From Chromatiaceae bacterium (GTDB lineage: Bacteria; Pseudomonadota; Gammaproteobacteria; Chromatiales; Chromatiaceae): a DNA stretch of 64,000 nucleotides. The notes beneath the pieces are model-generated. The model ran no database searches. It was not told where the DNA came from and was given only the letters and a program-made list of their open reading frames with translations. The position numbers and the translations under genes were made by a program. The DNA lies in NCBI GenBank assembly GCA_024235395.1, contig JACKMK010000001.1, positions 124,001-188,000 on the forward strand, written 5' to 3'. Position 1 is the stretch's first letter. Every line of letters starts with the position of its first letter. Shown piece by piece: positions 54,102 through 62,870 of this stretch.

Positions 54102-54733
54102 CCCGGCACCTCGTCGAGAAAACGCTCGATGGTCGCACCCACTTGCCGGGCGACCTGTTGTAGCGACTGGGAGGCGTCGATCACGCGGAAGCGTTCCGGC
54201 TGCGCCGCGGCAAGGCCAAGGTAGCCCTGGCGGACGCGTTCGAAAAAATCCAGGGCCTGGCGCTCGATGCGGTCCGGCGCCGAACGTCGCCCTGCACGTT
54301 CCAGGCCGACCGTCACGGGGACATCCAGCAACAGCGTGAGATGCGGACGTCGCGACCCCTGGACCCACTCCTCGAGTGCTGCAATGCGATCGAGCGCGAT
54401 GCCTCTGCCATAGCCCTGATAGGCATAGGTTGCATCGGTAAACCGATCGCACAAAACCCAGCTACCCTCTGCCAGGGACGGTTCGATGCGCGCATGAAGG
54501 TGTTCGGCACGCGCCGCGAACATCAGCAACAGTTCGGTGTCGTCACCCATCCCTTCGTGGCGATGGCCGAGCAGTAAAGCCCGCAGATCCTCGCCGAGCG
54601 GCGTGCCACCCGGCTCGCGAGTGACCAGCAGCGGACGCCCGCGTGCGCGGATACGCTGTTCGAGCAGTTCCAGGCAGCTGGTCTTGCCCGCCCCCTCGAT
54701 CCCCTCGACGGTGATGAAACGTGCATCGCTCAT
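54098..54733 (-). CDS. tmk: Thymidylate kinase
   Basis: A 211-residue kinase phosphorylating dTMP. The P-loop is GIEGAGKTSC, the DR motif is VLCDRFTDATYAYQGYGRG, and TREPGGTPLGE is also conserved. Its start overlaps the mltG stop by 4 bp. Confidence 0.96.
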   Translation of the reverse strand: MSDARFITVEGIEGAGKTSCLELLEQRIRARGRPLLVTREPGGTPLGEDLRALLLGHRHEGMGDDTELLLMFAARAEHLHARIEPSLAEGSWVLCDRFTDATYAYQGYGRGIALDRIAALEEWVQGSRRPHLTLLLDVPVTVGLERAGRRSAPDRIERQALDFFERVRQGYLGLAAAQPERFRVIDASQSLQQVARQVGATIERFLDEVPG

Positions 54734-55725
54734 CGCTTCAACTGGTATTTCCTTACCGCGGCATTGTGTTGCTCCAGGGTTGCCGAGAATGCGTGGCTGC
54801 CGTCGCCGCGCGCGACGAAATACAGGCTGCTTCCGGGAGCCGGATCGACCGCTGCCAACAATGCCGCGCGACCCGGCATGCAGATCGGCGTCGGCGGCAG
54901 GCCGGTATGTACATAGGTGTTGTAAGGCGTATCCCGCTGCAGATCGCTGCGGCGGATATTGCCATCGAAATTCGCGCCGATACCATAGATCACGGTCGGA
55001 TCGGTCTGCAGTTTCATCCCTTTACGCAGGCGGCGTGCAAATACGCCCGCGATCTCCGGACGTTCCTCGGCGAGCCCGGTCTCCTTCTCGACGATGGACG
55101 CGAGGATCAATGCCTCTTCCGGTGACGACAACGGGACATCGGCCGCGCGTTTTTCCCATGCAGCCGCCAGCTCTCGGTCCATGGTCTCCAGTGCGCGGCG
55201 CAGGAACTCGAGGTCGCTGGTACCGCGGGTGAACTGATAGGTGTCGGGGAAAAAGCGGCCCTCCGGGTGTTCGTCGGGACGGCCGAGGCGTGCCATCAAC
55301 TCGGCGTCGCCGACGTCCTGCAGCGTGTGCTCGAGCGCTTCGTGCGCCGCTACGGCGGCACGCACCTGCCGGATGTTCCATCCCTCCAGCAAGGTCAGGC
55401 TGTAACTCACCGACCTGCCGGACACCAGCAAGGCCAGCAACGAAGCCGGTTTCAGCTGGTCATCCAGACGGTATTCGCCGGCCCGAATCGCGTTCGCCTG
55501 GCCGGTGAAGCGCCCGTACCATTGCAGGTAGCGGGGCCGTTCGAGCATCCCTGCTGCAGCGAGGTCATTGGCCACCGTCGCCAGCGAGGCGCCCTTGCGG
55601 ACTTCGTAGATCACGCTGCCCTGCTCTATCTTGAGCGGGGTGTCCATGAAGGCCCGGTACTCCATCCACGCCCAACCGACGAACAGGCTGGCGAGCAGGA
55701 CGAATAACCCGATCGCCCTAGCCAC
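54730..55725 (-). CDS. mltG: Endolytic murein transglycosylase MltG
   Basis: A 331-residue protein with one N-terminal membrane helix, a LysM-like part and a YceG domain. The catalytic Glu is in LASIVEKETGLAEERP, and YNTYVHTGLPPTPIC is diagnostic. It cuts nascent peptidoglycan strands. It overlaps pabC by 8 bp. Confidence 0.95.
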   Translation of the reverse strand: MARAIGLFVLLASLFVGWAWMEYRAFMDTPLKIEQGSVIYEVRKGASLATVANDLAAAGMLERPRYLQWYGRFTGQANAIRAGEYRLDDQLKPASLLALLVSGRSVSYSLTLLEGWNIRQVRAAVAAHEALEHTLQDVGDAELMARLGRPDEHPEGRFFPDTYQFTRGTSDLEFLRRALETMDRELAAAWEKRAADVPLSSPEEALILASIVEKETGLAEERPEIAGVFARRLRKGMKLQTDPTVIYGIGANFDGNIRRSDLQRDTPYNTYVHTGLPPTPICMPGRAALLAAVDPAPGSSLYFVARGDGSHAFSATLEQHNAAVRKYQLKR

Positions 55726-56560
55726 CGTTTCCGTCCTCCGCTGCGCCCCCGTGGCACAGCCTGCGCGTCTCGCTCATCAACGGGTGTTCCGCGACCGCCG
55801 GGTCATACTCGACGTCTTCGAATCGCGCGACCCTCACCACACCGATCAGCGAGTTGGTCAGGTAGACTGCGTCGGCGCCGAGCAGCTCGGCGCGATTGAC
55901 CGGCGACTCGACGAGCGCGTGCCGGTCGCGCTGCGCAATCGCCAAGGCAAGACCGCGGACCACACCGGCGATCCCCGCGCCGTCGACCGGTGGTGTACGC
56001 AACGTCGAACCCGATTGCACGAACAGGTTGGTCATGGTGCCGCAGACCACGCGACCGTCCTGACCCAGCATGACGCCCTCGTCGATCTGAGGATCGGACC
56101 ATTCGGCACGCGCGATCACCTGATCGAGGCGGTTGAGGTGCTTGATGCCGGCCAGGCCGGGATTTTCGCCCAGCCGATGCTGGCATTGCCGCAGACGCCA
56201 GCGTTGCGGTGGCGCGGCATAAGGCCAATCGGAACAGCGTAGAACACGCGTCGCCCGCACGGCTTCGGGTCGGCGATATCCGCGTGCGGAACGTCCTGCG
56301 GTCCAGTAGAGCTTCAGCACCGCGGTGCTGCGCCCACTGCACAAACGGTCCGCCTCGGCCGCCAGCAGCGCGGTATCCGGTTGCGGCAGGCCGAGGCGCT
56401 CGCACCCGAGGGCCAGACGGCCCATATGGGCGTCCCATAGGCAGGCCCGCCCGTCGCGCACCATCAGCGTCTCGAACAGGCCGTCGCCGAACTGGAAACC
56501 GCGCTCATCCAGCCATCCAGCAGATTCCAACCGACCGTCGATCAGCGCATCGTCAGGCAT
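55718..56560 (-). CDS. pabC: Aminodeoxychorismate lyase
   Basis: A 280-residue fold-type IV PLP enzyme releasing p-aminobenzoate for folate. The PLP lysine is in AGIKHLNRLDQVIAR; RGFQFGDGLFETLMVRDG is the N-terminal signature. The fabF-pabC-mltG-tmk-holB order is conserved. Confidence 0.93.
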   Translation of the reverse strand: MPDDALIDGRLESAGWLDERGFQFGDGLFETLMVRDGRACLWDAHMGRLALGCERLGLPQPDTALLAAEADRLCSGRSTAVLKLYWTAGRSARGYRRPEAVRATRVLRCSDWPYAAPPQRWRLRQCQHRLGENPGLAGIKHLNRLDQVIARAEWSDPQIDEGVMLGQDGRVVCGTMTNLFVQSGSTLRTPPVDGAGIAGVVRGLALAIAQRDRHALVESPVNRAELLGADAVYLTNSLIGVVRVARFEDVEYDPAVAEHPLMSETRRLCHGGAAEDGNGG

Positions 56561-56598
56561 CTGGTCCTGCTCGTGCTGCGGCCCGTAAGGACGACCGC

Positions 56599-57843
56599 TC
56601 AGCCGGTGAAGCGTCGGAACACCAGTGTACCGTTGGTCCCGCCGAAACCGAACGAATTGGAGATTGCGACCTCAACCTTGGCTTCGCGCGCGGTCTTGGG
56701 CACATAGTCCAGATCGCAGCCTTCGCCGGGATTGTCGAGGTTGATGGTCGGCGGCATCACCTGATCGCGGATCGCGAGCACGGTGAACAAGGCCTCGGCT
56801 CCGCCCGCTGCACCGAGCATATGACCGGTCATCGACTTGGTGGAACTGACCGCGAGTTCGTAGGCATGATCACCGAAGGCCGCCTTGACGGCCATCGTTT
56901 CGGCGACGTCGCCGGCCGGCGTCGAGGTACCGTGCGCGTTGATGTAGTCGACCTGATCCATGTTGAGCTTGGCATCCTGCAACGCCAGGCGCATGCAGTC
57001 GGCGGCACCCTCGCCGCCCGGCGATGGCGACGTCATGTGATAGGCATCCGAATTCATCGCCGATCCGACCAGTTCTGCATAGATGTGAGCACCGCGCGCC
57101 TTGGCGTGTTCGAGCTCCTCGATCACCAGCACACCCGCGCCATCGCTGAGCACGAAGCCGTCGCGGTCACGATCCCAGGGGCGGCTGGCCCCAGCCGGAT
57201 CGTCGTTGCGCGTCGACAGGGCGCGCGCAGCGGCAAAGCCACCGAGCCCGGTCGGCGAAGTCGCCATCTCGGCTCCACCGGCGACCATCATGTCGACGGT
57301 GCCGTACTGGATCATGCGCATGGCATCACCGATGTTGTGAGCGCCGGTGCTGCACGCCGAGACGATCGAGATGTTCGGACCTTTCAGGCCACAGAGGATC
57401 GACAGATTGCCAGCCACCATATTGATGATGTTGGCCGGCACGAAGAACGGCGAGATCTTGCGTGGTCCACCGGACAGGAAGGCGCCGTACCCGGTCTCGA
57501 TACCGGTCACACCGCCGATCCCCGAACCGATCGCAACACCGATGCGCTTTGCATTGGCGTCGGTGACCTCGATTCCGCTGTCCCGGAGCGCCTGCAAACC
57601 CGCGGCGATGCCGTAGTGGATGAATGCATCCATCTTGCGCGCTTCTTTCTTCGCGATGTACTGCTCCACGTCGAAGCCGTAGATCGGACCGCCGAACTGC
57701 ACACTGAACTGCGACACATCGAAGTGCGTGATCGGCTGTATGCCGCTCTTGCCGGCCAGGATGTTTTCCCAACCGCTGGCCACATCCAGCCCCACTGGCG
57801 CGACCAGACCGAGACCCGTGACCACAACCCTTCTATCAGACAT
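56599..57843 (-). CDS. fabF: 3-oxoacyl-ACP synthase II
   Basis: A 414-residue condensing enzyme. The Cys-His-His triad is in VSACSTGAHNI, INAHGTSTPAGD and KSMTGHMLGAAGG. ATG 57843 is used; a TTG six bases earlier is less likely. A 14-bp hairpin lies between it and acpP. Confidence 0.96.
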   Translation of the reverse strand: MSDRRVVVTGLGLVAPVGLDVASGWENILAGKSGIQPITHFDVSQFSVQFGGPIYGFDVEQYIAKKEARKMDAFIHYGIAAGLQALRDSGIEVTDANAKRIGVAIGSGIGGVTGIETGYGAFLSGGPRKISPFFVPANIINMVAGNLSILCGLKGPNISIVSACSTGAHNIGDAMRMIQYGTVDMMVAGGAEMATSPTGLGGFAAARALSTRNDDPAGASRPWDRDRDGFVLSDGAGVLVIEELEHAKARGAHIYAELVGSAMNSDAYHMTSPSPGGEGAADCMRLALQDAKLNMDQVDYINAHGTSTPAGDVAETMAVKAAFGDHAYELAVSSTKSMTGHMLGAAGGAEALFTVLAIRDQVMPPTINLDNPGEGCDLDYVPKTAREAKVEVAISNSFGFGGTNGTLVFRRFTG

Positions 57844-57882
57844 CTGCAAAGCCCCTTATTGCAGGCTGGACATCAAATCAAA

Positions 57883-57916
57883 CGGCCGCGGGTTCGCGAA
57901 ACCGAACCCACGGCCG
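57883..57916 (-). promoter_or_regulatory. Hairpin between acpP and fabF
   Basis: A 14-bp inverted repeat (57883-57896 with 57903-57916, 6-nt loop). The one mismatch becomes a G-U pair in the minus-strand RNA. There is no strong T-run after it. It may stabilise the acpP message or partly stop transcription, so that acpP is made in excess. Confidence 0.55.
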
Positions 57917-57938
57917 CAACACAAACACCCGCTGCAGA

Positions 57939-58172
57939 TCAGCTGTGCGCAGTGACGTAATCGATGGCCTGCTGCACGGTCGTGATCTTCTCGGCGTCCT
58001 CATCAGGAATCTCGGTTTCGAATTCCTCTTCCAGGGCCATCACCAGTTCGACCGTATCGAGCGAGTCGGCGCCGAGATCGTCGACGAAAGATGCAGAAGG
58101 TACGACTTCTTCTTCTTTGACTCCCAGCTGCTCAACGACGATCTTCTTTACCCGTTCTTCGATAGAGCTCAT
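57939..58172 (-). CDS. acpP: Acyl carrier protein
   Basis: A 77-residue acidic protein with the phosphopantetheine Ser in DDLGADSLDTVELVMALEE. It carries growing fatty acyl chains. GGAGGAAT precedes the ATG. Confidence 0.97.
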   Translation of the reverse strand: MSSIEERVKKIVVEQLGVKEEEVVPSASFVDDLGADSLDTVELVMALEEEFETEIPDEDAEKITTVQQAIDYVTAHS

Positions 58173-58225
58173 TCTGTCAATTCCTCCAGAAATGCGTGAT
58201 TTAAGGCGCCACGCAGGGACGCCGT

Positions 58226-58253
58226 ATTGTATTCAGTTTGCCTGTGCCTTCAA
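58226..58253 (-). promoter_or_regulatory. Putative sigma-70 promoter of acpP
   Basis: On the minus strand TTGAAG (58248-58253), 16 bp, then TACAAT (58226-58231). A start near 58219 would give a leader of about 47 bases. It lies in the 141-bp fabG-acpP gap. Confidence 0.5.
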
Positions 58254-58313
58254 AGCAGAAGGATGCAATTTCAGTACTCACTTAAACAGCGATAGAGGCC
58301 GCGCGGTGTGGCG

Positions 58314-59054
58314 TCACGCCATGTACATCCCACCATTGACGTGGATCGTCTCTCCGGTCACGTAAGCCGCCGCATCCGAGGCCAGAAATGCAACCACCGC
58401 GGCGATCTCTTCGGGCCTGCCGAGACGCCCCAGCGGGATCGCAGAAAGCAGTGCATCGCGCTGGCTGTCCGGCAGCTCGCGCGTCATGTCGGTATCGATG
58501 AAACCGGGGGCGACGGCATTCACCGTGATGCCGCGCGACCCGACTTCCTGGGCCAGCGACTTGGTGAATCCGAACATTCCCGCCTTGGCCGCCGAATAAT
58601 TGGTCTGCCCGGCGTTGCCGCTGGCGCCAACCACCGAGGCAATATTGATAATCCGCCCGGTTTTCGCCTTCATCATCGCCCTCAGGCATGCCTTCGACAG
58701 CCGATAGATGGAGGTCAGGTTGGTGTCGAGGACGCTGTCCCATTCGTCGGTTTTCATGCGCATCAACAGGTTGTCGCGCGTGATGCCGGCATTGTTCACC
58801 AGGATCGTGATCGCTCCATAGCGCTCTCCGATGTCCTTGACCACGCTCTCCACCGCTGCATCGTCCGCCACATCCAGGCACATTCCGGCACCGTTGAAGC
58901 CGGAATCGGCAAATCGCTGGCTGATCGCATCGGCTCCCGACTGGGACGTGGCTGTGCCAACCACCGTGGCCCCTTGGGCACCGAGCGCGTCGGCAATCGC
59001 CTTACCGATCCCACGGCTGGCGCCCGTGACCAGTGCCACTTTTCCTTCAAGCAT
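58314..59054 (-). CDS. fabG: 3-oxoacyl-ACP reductase
   Basis: A 246-residue SDR enzyme. The NADPH motif is VTGASRGIGKAIAD and the catalytic Tyr-Lys is in NYSAAKAGMFGFTK, with Ser in INIASVVGASGN. It overlaps fabD by 8 bp. Confidence 0.97.
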   Translation of the reverse strand: MLEGKVALVTGASRGIGKAIADALGAQGATVVGTATSQSGADAISQRFADSGFNGAGMCLDVADDAAVESVVKDIGERYGAITILVNNAGITRDNLLMRMKTDEWDSVLDTNLTSIYRLSKACLRAMMKAKTGRIINIASVVGASGNAGQTNYSAAKAGMFGFTKSLAQEVGSRGITVNAVAPGFIDTDMTRELPDSQRDALLSAIPLGRLGRPEEIAAVVAFLASDAAAYVTGETIHVNGGMYMA

Positions 59055-59988
59055 GCATAGCCTCCACAGCGGATTGCAGGCTGGCCGGATCGAATACCGG
59101 CAGCACTTCGAGTGTCTTGTCGATGCGTTTGATCAGCCCGGCCAGCACCTTGCCGGGACCTGCCTCGATCACCCGCTGAACGCCGCGTCCACCGATCGCC
59201 TGCACGGTTTCGACCCAGCGTACCGGGCTGTACAACTGCTCAACCAGTAGCTGGCGGATCGCATCCGGGGCCCCCGCCTCTTCGACGTTTACGTTGTGCA
59301 ACACCGGTGTCCGCGGAGCGGCAAACGGTACCGACCGCATGGCCTCGGCGAGACGCTGCGCAGCCGGACGCATCAGCGCACAATGCGACGGGACACTGAC
59401 GTCCAACAACAACGCACGTTTCGCACCCGCTGCCTTGGCCAGCTCGGCGACGCGGGTCACCGCTTCCACGTTGCCGGCGACCACCACCTGGCCCGGCGAG
59501 TTGAAATTGACCGCCTCCGCGACCTGCCCCTGCGCGCCCTCGGCACACAATGCCCGGACCCGATCGTCGTCGAGGCCGAGAATCGCCGCCATCGCTCCGG
59601 TGCCGGCGGGTACCGCCTCCTGCATGAAACGACCGCGCAAGGCCACCAACCGCGCGGCATCGCTCAGTTCCAACACTCCGGCGGCAACCAGCGCGGTGTA
59701 TTCCCCGAGACTGTGGCCCGCCATCACCGATGGCTGCAGATCCGTCTCCTGCTGGAGCACCCGCAACACTGCAATCCCCGCACACAGCAAGGCCGGCTGG
59801 GTGTTCTGCGTTTCGTTGAGTTTTTCCTTCGGACCCGCCTGGCTGAGCGCCCACAGGTCGACACCAACGGCGTCGGAGCCGGCGGCGAAGGTCTCCTGAA
59901 CGATCGAGTGGGCGCTCGCCAGATCAGCGAGCATGCCGACCGATTGCGAGCCCTGGCCGGGAAAAGTGACAGCAATCTTCTTATTCAT
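59047..59988 (-). CDS. fabD: Malonyl-CoA:ACP transacylase
   Basis: 313 residues. The Ser nucleophile is in MAGHSLGEYTALVAAG and the N-terminal motif is FPGQGSQSVGML. His is in VSVPSHCALM. It loads malonyl onto ACP. It lies 12 bp after fabH. Confidence 0.96.
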   Translation of the reverse strand: MNKKIAVTFPGQGSQSVGMLADLASAHSIVQETFAAGSDAVGVDLWALSQAGPKEKLNETQNTQPALLCAGIAVLRVLQQETDLQPSVMAGHSLGEYTALVAAGVLELSDAARLVALRGRFMQEAVPAGTGAMAAILGLDDDRVRALCAEGAQGQVAEAVNFNSPGQVVVAGNVEAVTRVAELAKAAGAKRALLLDVSVPSHCALMRPAAQRLAEAMRSVPFAAPRTPVLHNVNVEEAGAPDAIRQLLVEQLYSPVRWVETVQAIGGRGVQRVIEAGPGKVLAGLIKRIDKTLEVLPVFDPASLQSAVEAMHA

Positions 59989-60000
59989 GGGTTTTTCGTT

Positions 60001-60978
60001 TCAGTACTTGAGCAGTACGGAGCCCCAGGTAAAGCCTCCACCGAACGCCTCCAGCAGCAGCACCTCACCGGGCTGGATGCGACCGTCACGCACGGCGGCG
60101 TCGAGTGCAAGCGGTACCGATGCCGCCGAGGTATTACCGTGCTGATCGACGGTCACGACGACCTTGTCCATCGGCAGGTTCAGCTTGCGGGCGGTCGCAT
60201 TGATGATGCGGATATTCGCCTGATGCGGCACCAGCCAATCGACGTCCGATTTCTTCATGCCGTTCGCGTGCAGGGTTTCGTCGACGATGCGTCCGAGCGT
60301 GTTGACCGCCATGCGGAACACTTCATTGCCCTTCATCTGGGTGAAATGCGGATTACCGTCGACATCCGGCAGATCGAATCCCCTCGACACCCCGCCGGGC
60401 ACGTGCAACAGGTTTTCGTAGGCTCCGTCCGCATGCAGGTGAGACGACAGGATCCCCGGCTCATCTGACGCCTCGAGCACCACGGCGCCGGCTCCGTCGC
60501 CAAACAACACACAAGTAGTGCGGTCGGTCCAGTCGATCACACGCGAAAACGTTTCCGCGCCTATGACCAGTGCGCACTTCGCAGCGCCGGTCACGACGAA
60601 TTTCTCGGCGACGCTCAACGCATAGATGAAGCCCGTACATACCGCCTGCACGTCGAATGCCGCACAACCGTGGATATCGAGACGTTGCTGCAGCAGGCAG
60701 GCGGTGCTCGGAAAGATCTTGTCCGCGGTGGTCGTCGCAAGCACGATCAGGTCGATATCCCCCGGCGTTCTGCCAGCTGCCTCCAGCGCACGGCGCGCGG
60801 CCTGCTCGGCGAGATCGCACGTGGTCTGACCGTCAACCGCGATATGACGTTTTACGATGCCGGTGCGCTCACGAATCCACTGGTCGTTGGTCTCGACCAT
60901 GGCCTCGAGGTCTTTGTTGGTAAGCACTTTTTCGGGCAGGAAGCTGCCAGTGCCTCGAATCCGGGCATAGATGCTCAT
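60001..60978 (-). CDS. fabH: 3-oxoacyl-ACP synthase III
   Basis: A 325-residue initiating condensing enzyme. Cys is in DVQAVCTGFIYAL, His in WLVPHQANIRIINA and Asn in QHGNTSAASVPLAL. It starts fatty-acid synthesis from acetyl-CoA. Its ATG overlaps the plsX stop. Confidence 0.97.
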   Translation of the reverse strand: MSIYARIRGTGSFLPEKVLTNKDLEAMVETNDQWIRERTGIVKRHIAVDGQTTCDLAEQAARRALEAAGRTPGDIDLIVLATTTADKIFPSTACLLQQRLDIHGCAAFDVQAVCTGFIYALSVAEKFVVTGAAKCALVIGAETFSRVIDWTDRTTCVLFGDGAGAVVLEASDEPGILSSHLHADGAYENLLHVPGGVSRGFDLPDVDGNPHFTQMKGNEVFRMAVNTLGRIVDETLHANGMKKSDVDWLVPHQANIRIINATARKLNLPMDKVVVTVDQHGNTSAASVPLALDAAVRDGRIQPGEVLLLEAFGGGFTWGSVLLKY

Positions 60979-62000
60979 GCGCTGGCCGAAACGTTCAGGA
61001 GCTTGCCGACGTGTTGTTCTATTCGGCCCGCGATATCGGCAAGTACTTCTTTCTTGGCAATTGCAATCGCGTGTTCGAAGGCCAGGGTGTCTGCACCCCC
61101 GTGACTCTTCACCACGATACCGCGCAATCCGAGCAGGCTCGCGCCATTGTAGCGACGTGGATCTATGCGACGGCGCAAGGCCTTCAACACCGGCAGCGCG
61201 ACCAGTGCAGACAGCTTGGTGAAGATGTTGCGCTTGAACTCCACCGTCATGAAGTGGCGGATCAACTTGGCGACACCTTCGGTGTTCTTAAGCGCCACGT
61301 TGCCCACGAAACCATCGGTCACGACGATGTCGAGTCCTTCGCGCAGATAGATATCGTCTCCTTCGACGTAGCCCACGTAGTTGAGTTCGCTACGCCCGAG
61401 CAACTCGTGCGCCTCCTTGACCTGCTCGTTGCCCTTGATCTCTTCCTGTCCGATGTTCAACAGGCCGACCCTTGGCTGCGCGATACCCTCGACCGCCGAC
61501 ACGAGTTCCGAGCCCATCACCGCGAATTGATACAGGTGCGCCGCCTCGCAATCGACATTCGCACCCAGATCGAGCACCCAGGTCCGGCCATCCACCGCCG
61601 GCAGCGAGGTAATGATGGCCGGTCGGTCGACATGTGGCAGGGTTTTCAACACGAACCGGGCAGTCGCCATCAGCGCGCCGGTGTTGCCGGCACTCACGCA
61701 CGCATCCGCTCGCCCCTGCTTGACCAGGTCGATCGCGACCCGCATCGATGAATCCTTTTTGCCGCGCAAAGCCCGCGACGGCAACTCGTCCATGCCGACC
61801 TCCTGAGTGGCGTGCTGCACCGCAATACGGTCCGTTACGCCCCCTGGCGGAAGGTGCGCGCGAATGGCTTCTTCGCGCCCCACCAGGATCAGCCGACACT
61901 CCTGGTCACGCTTGAGAAAATTCAACGCGGCGGGGACGACCACGCCGGGGCCGTGATCTCCACCCATTGCATCGAGCGCAATCGTGATCGACTGATTCAC
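60975..62000 (-). CDS. plsX: Phosphate acyltransferase PlsX
   Basis: 341 residues. N-terminal ALDAMGGDHGPGVVVPAALN, SAGNTGALMATARFVL and GFVGNVALKNTEGVAKL are conserved. It makes acyl-phosphate from acyl-ACP for phospholipid synthesis. It lies 54 bp after rpmF. Confidence 0.96.
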   Translation of the reverse strand: MNQSITIALDAMGGDHGPGVVVPAALNFLKRDQECRLILVGREEAIRAHLPPGGVTDRIAVQHATQEVGMDELPSRALRGKKDSSMRVAIDLVKQGRADACVSAGNTGALMATARFVLKTLPHVDRPAIITSLPAVDGRTWVLDLGANVDCEAAHLYQFAVMGSELVSAVEGIAQPRVGLLNIGQEEIKGNEQVKEAHELLGRSELNYVGYVEGDDIYLREGLDIVVTDGFVGNVALKNTEGVAKLIRHFMTVEFKRNIFTKLSALVALPVLKALRRRIDPRRYNGASLLGLRGIVVKSHGGADTLAFEHAIAIAKKEVLADIAGRIEQHVGKLLNVSASA

Positions 62001-62054
62001 GCGAAAGCAGGATTTCTGACGGGTTCCATAGACGTGGGCAAGTCGATTGCCGAC

Positions 62055-62225
62055 TTACTTGTCAACGACTTTACGTCCTCGGTAGAAACCGTCAGGGCTC
62101 ACGTTGTGGCGCAGATGGGTCTCTCCCGACGTCGGGTCGATCGACAGCGATTCCGGTTTCAGGGCGTCGTGCGAGCGACGCATGCCGCGCTTGGAAGGGG
62201 TTTTGCGATTCTGTTGGACTGCCAT
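62055..62225 (-). CDS. rpmF: 50S ribosomal protein L32
   Basis: A 56-residue protein beginning MAVQQNRKTPSKRGMRRSHD and ending GFYRGRKVVDK, the pattern of L32. It stops with TAA at 62055-62057. GAGGAG lies before the ATG. It sits between yceD and plsX, as in most gammaproteobacteria. Confidence 0.95.
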   Translation of the reverse strand: MAVQQNRKTPSKRGMRRSHDALKPESLSIDPTSGETHLRHNVSPDGFYRGRKVVDK

Positions 62226-62252
62226 GATGGTCTCCTCAAATTCAACGACTAT

Positions 62253-62792
62253 TCAATCTCTTTTCTGTGTATCGCTCTTCCACGCCGCCAGTGCGGCGAA
62301 CGGATGCTCCTCGCCCTCCCGGGGCGCCGGAGCGGTCGCCGACCGCGCATTGACGTCTTCGACCTTGACTTTGCAGTCCTGTGCCGGGTGCAGCGGCGCC
62401 GAAGGAATTGTGAGGATCAATTCGTCCTCTATCAGCGAACGCAGTTCCATTTTAGCGTCTTCCACCAGCAGCGGATCGAGCGCGTCGGGCAACCGTTCCG
62501 CCTCGTCCGTCCCGCTGACCACGGCCAACAGGGAGTCCGAGTCCACATCCAGCGTCATTTCGCCAAGGCAGCGCTGACACTGCAATGCCAACCGGGCGCT
62601 GACCTTCACCCGCACCACGGGCCGGCGTTCTGCATCCATGTCGAATGCCAATGTAAACGCCGCTTCACCTTGTGTGGAGGTCAGAAGCGGCGCAAGACGC
62701 GGCAAATCGGCCAACGGGATCGTGCCCTCGTACACCTTACCGAGCGAACACAGCCGCAGTGGATCGGCGAAGTCGGGCAAGAGCGACAACAT
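62253..62792 (-). CDS. yceD: YceD / DUF177 protein (23S rRNA accumulation protein)
   Basis: 179 residues. The central motif LQCQRCLGEMTLDVD and the later PLHPAQDC give the conserved Cys residues of DUF177. E. coli YceD affects 23S rRNA levels. Its ATG lies only 9 bp after a putative -10 box, so the message may be almost leaderless. Confidence 0.9.
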   Translation of the reverse strand: MLSLLPDFADPLRLCSLGKVYEGTIPLADLPRLAPLLTSTQGEAAFTLAFDMDAERRPVVRVKVSARLALQCQRCLGEMTLDVDSDSLLAVVSGTDEAERLPDALDPLLVEDAKMELRSLIEDELILTIPSAPLHPAQDCKVKVEDVNARSATAPAPREGEEHPFAALAAWKSDTQKRD

Positions 62793-62801
62793 AAGCGCGC
62801 G

Positions 62802-62830
62802 ATATTACGAAAAATCGCCCCGCCAGGCAA
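62802..62830 (-). promoter_or_regulatory. Putative sigma-70 promoter of the yceD-rpmF-fab operon
   Basis: On the minus strand TTGCCT (62825-62830), 17 bp, then TAATAT (62802-62807). Each box matches 4 of 6 consensus bases. The site lies in the 78-bp gap upstream of yceD. Confidence 0.35.
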
Positions 62831-62870
62831 CTGAAAAACTTATGAATTTCGGGCGCTTACTGGCCGGGTT

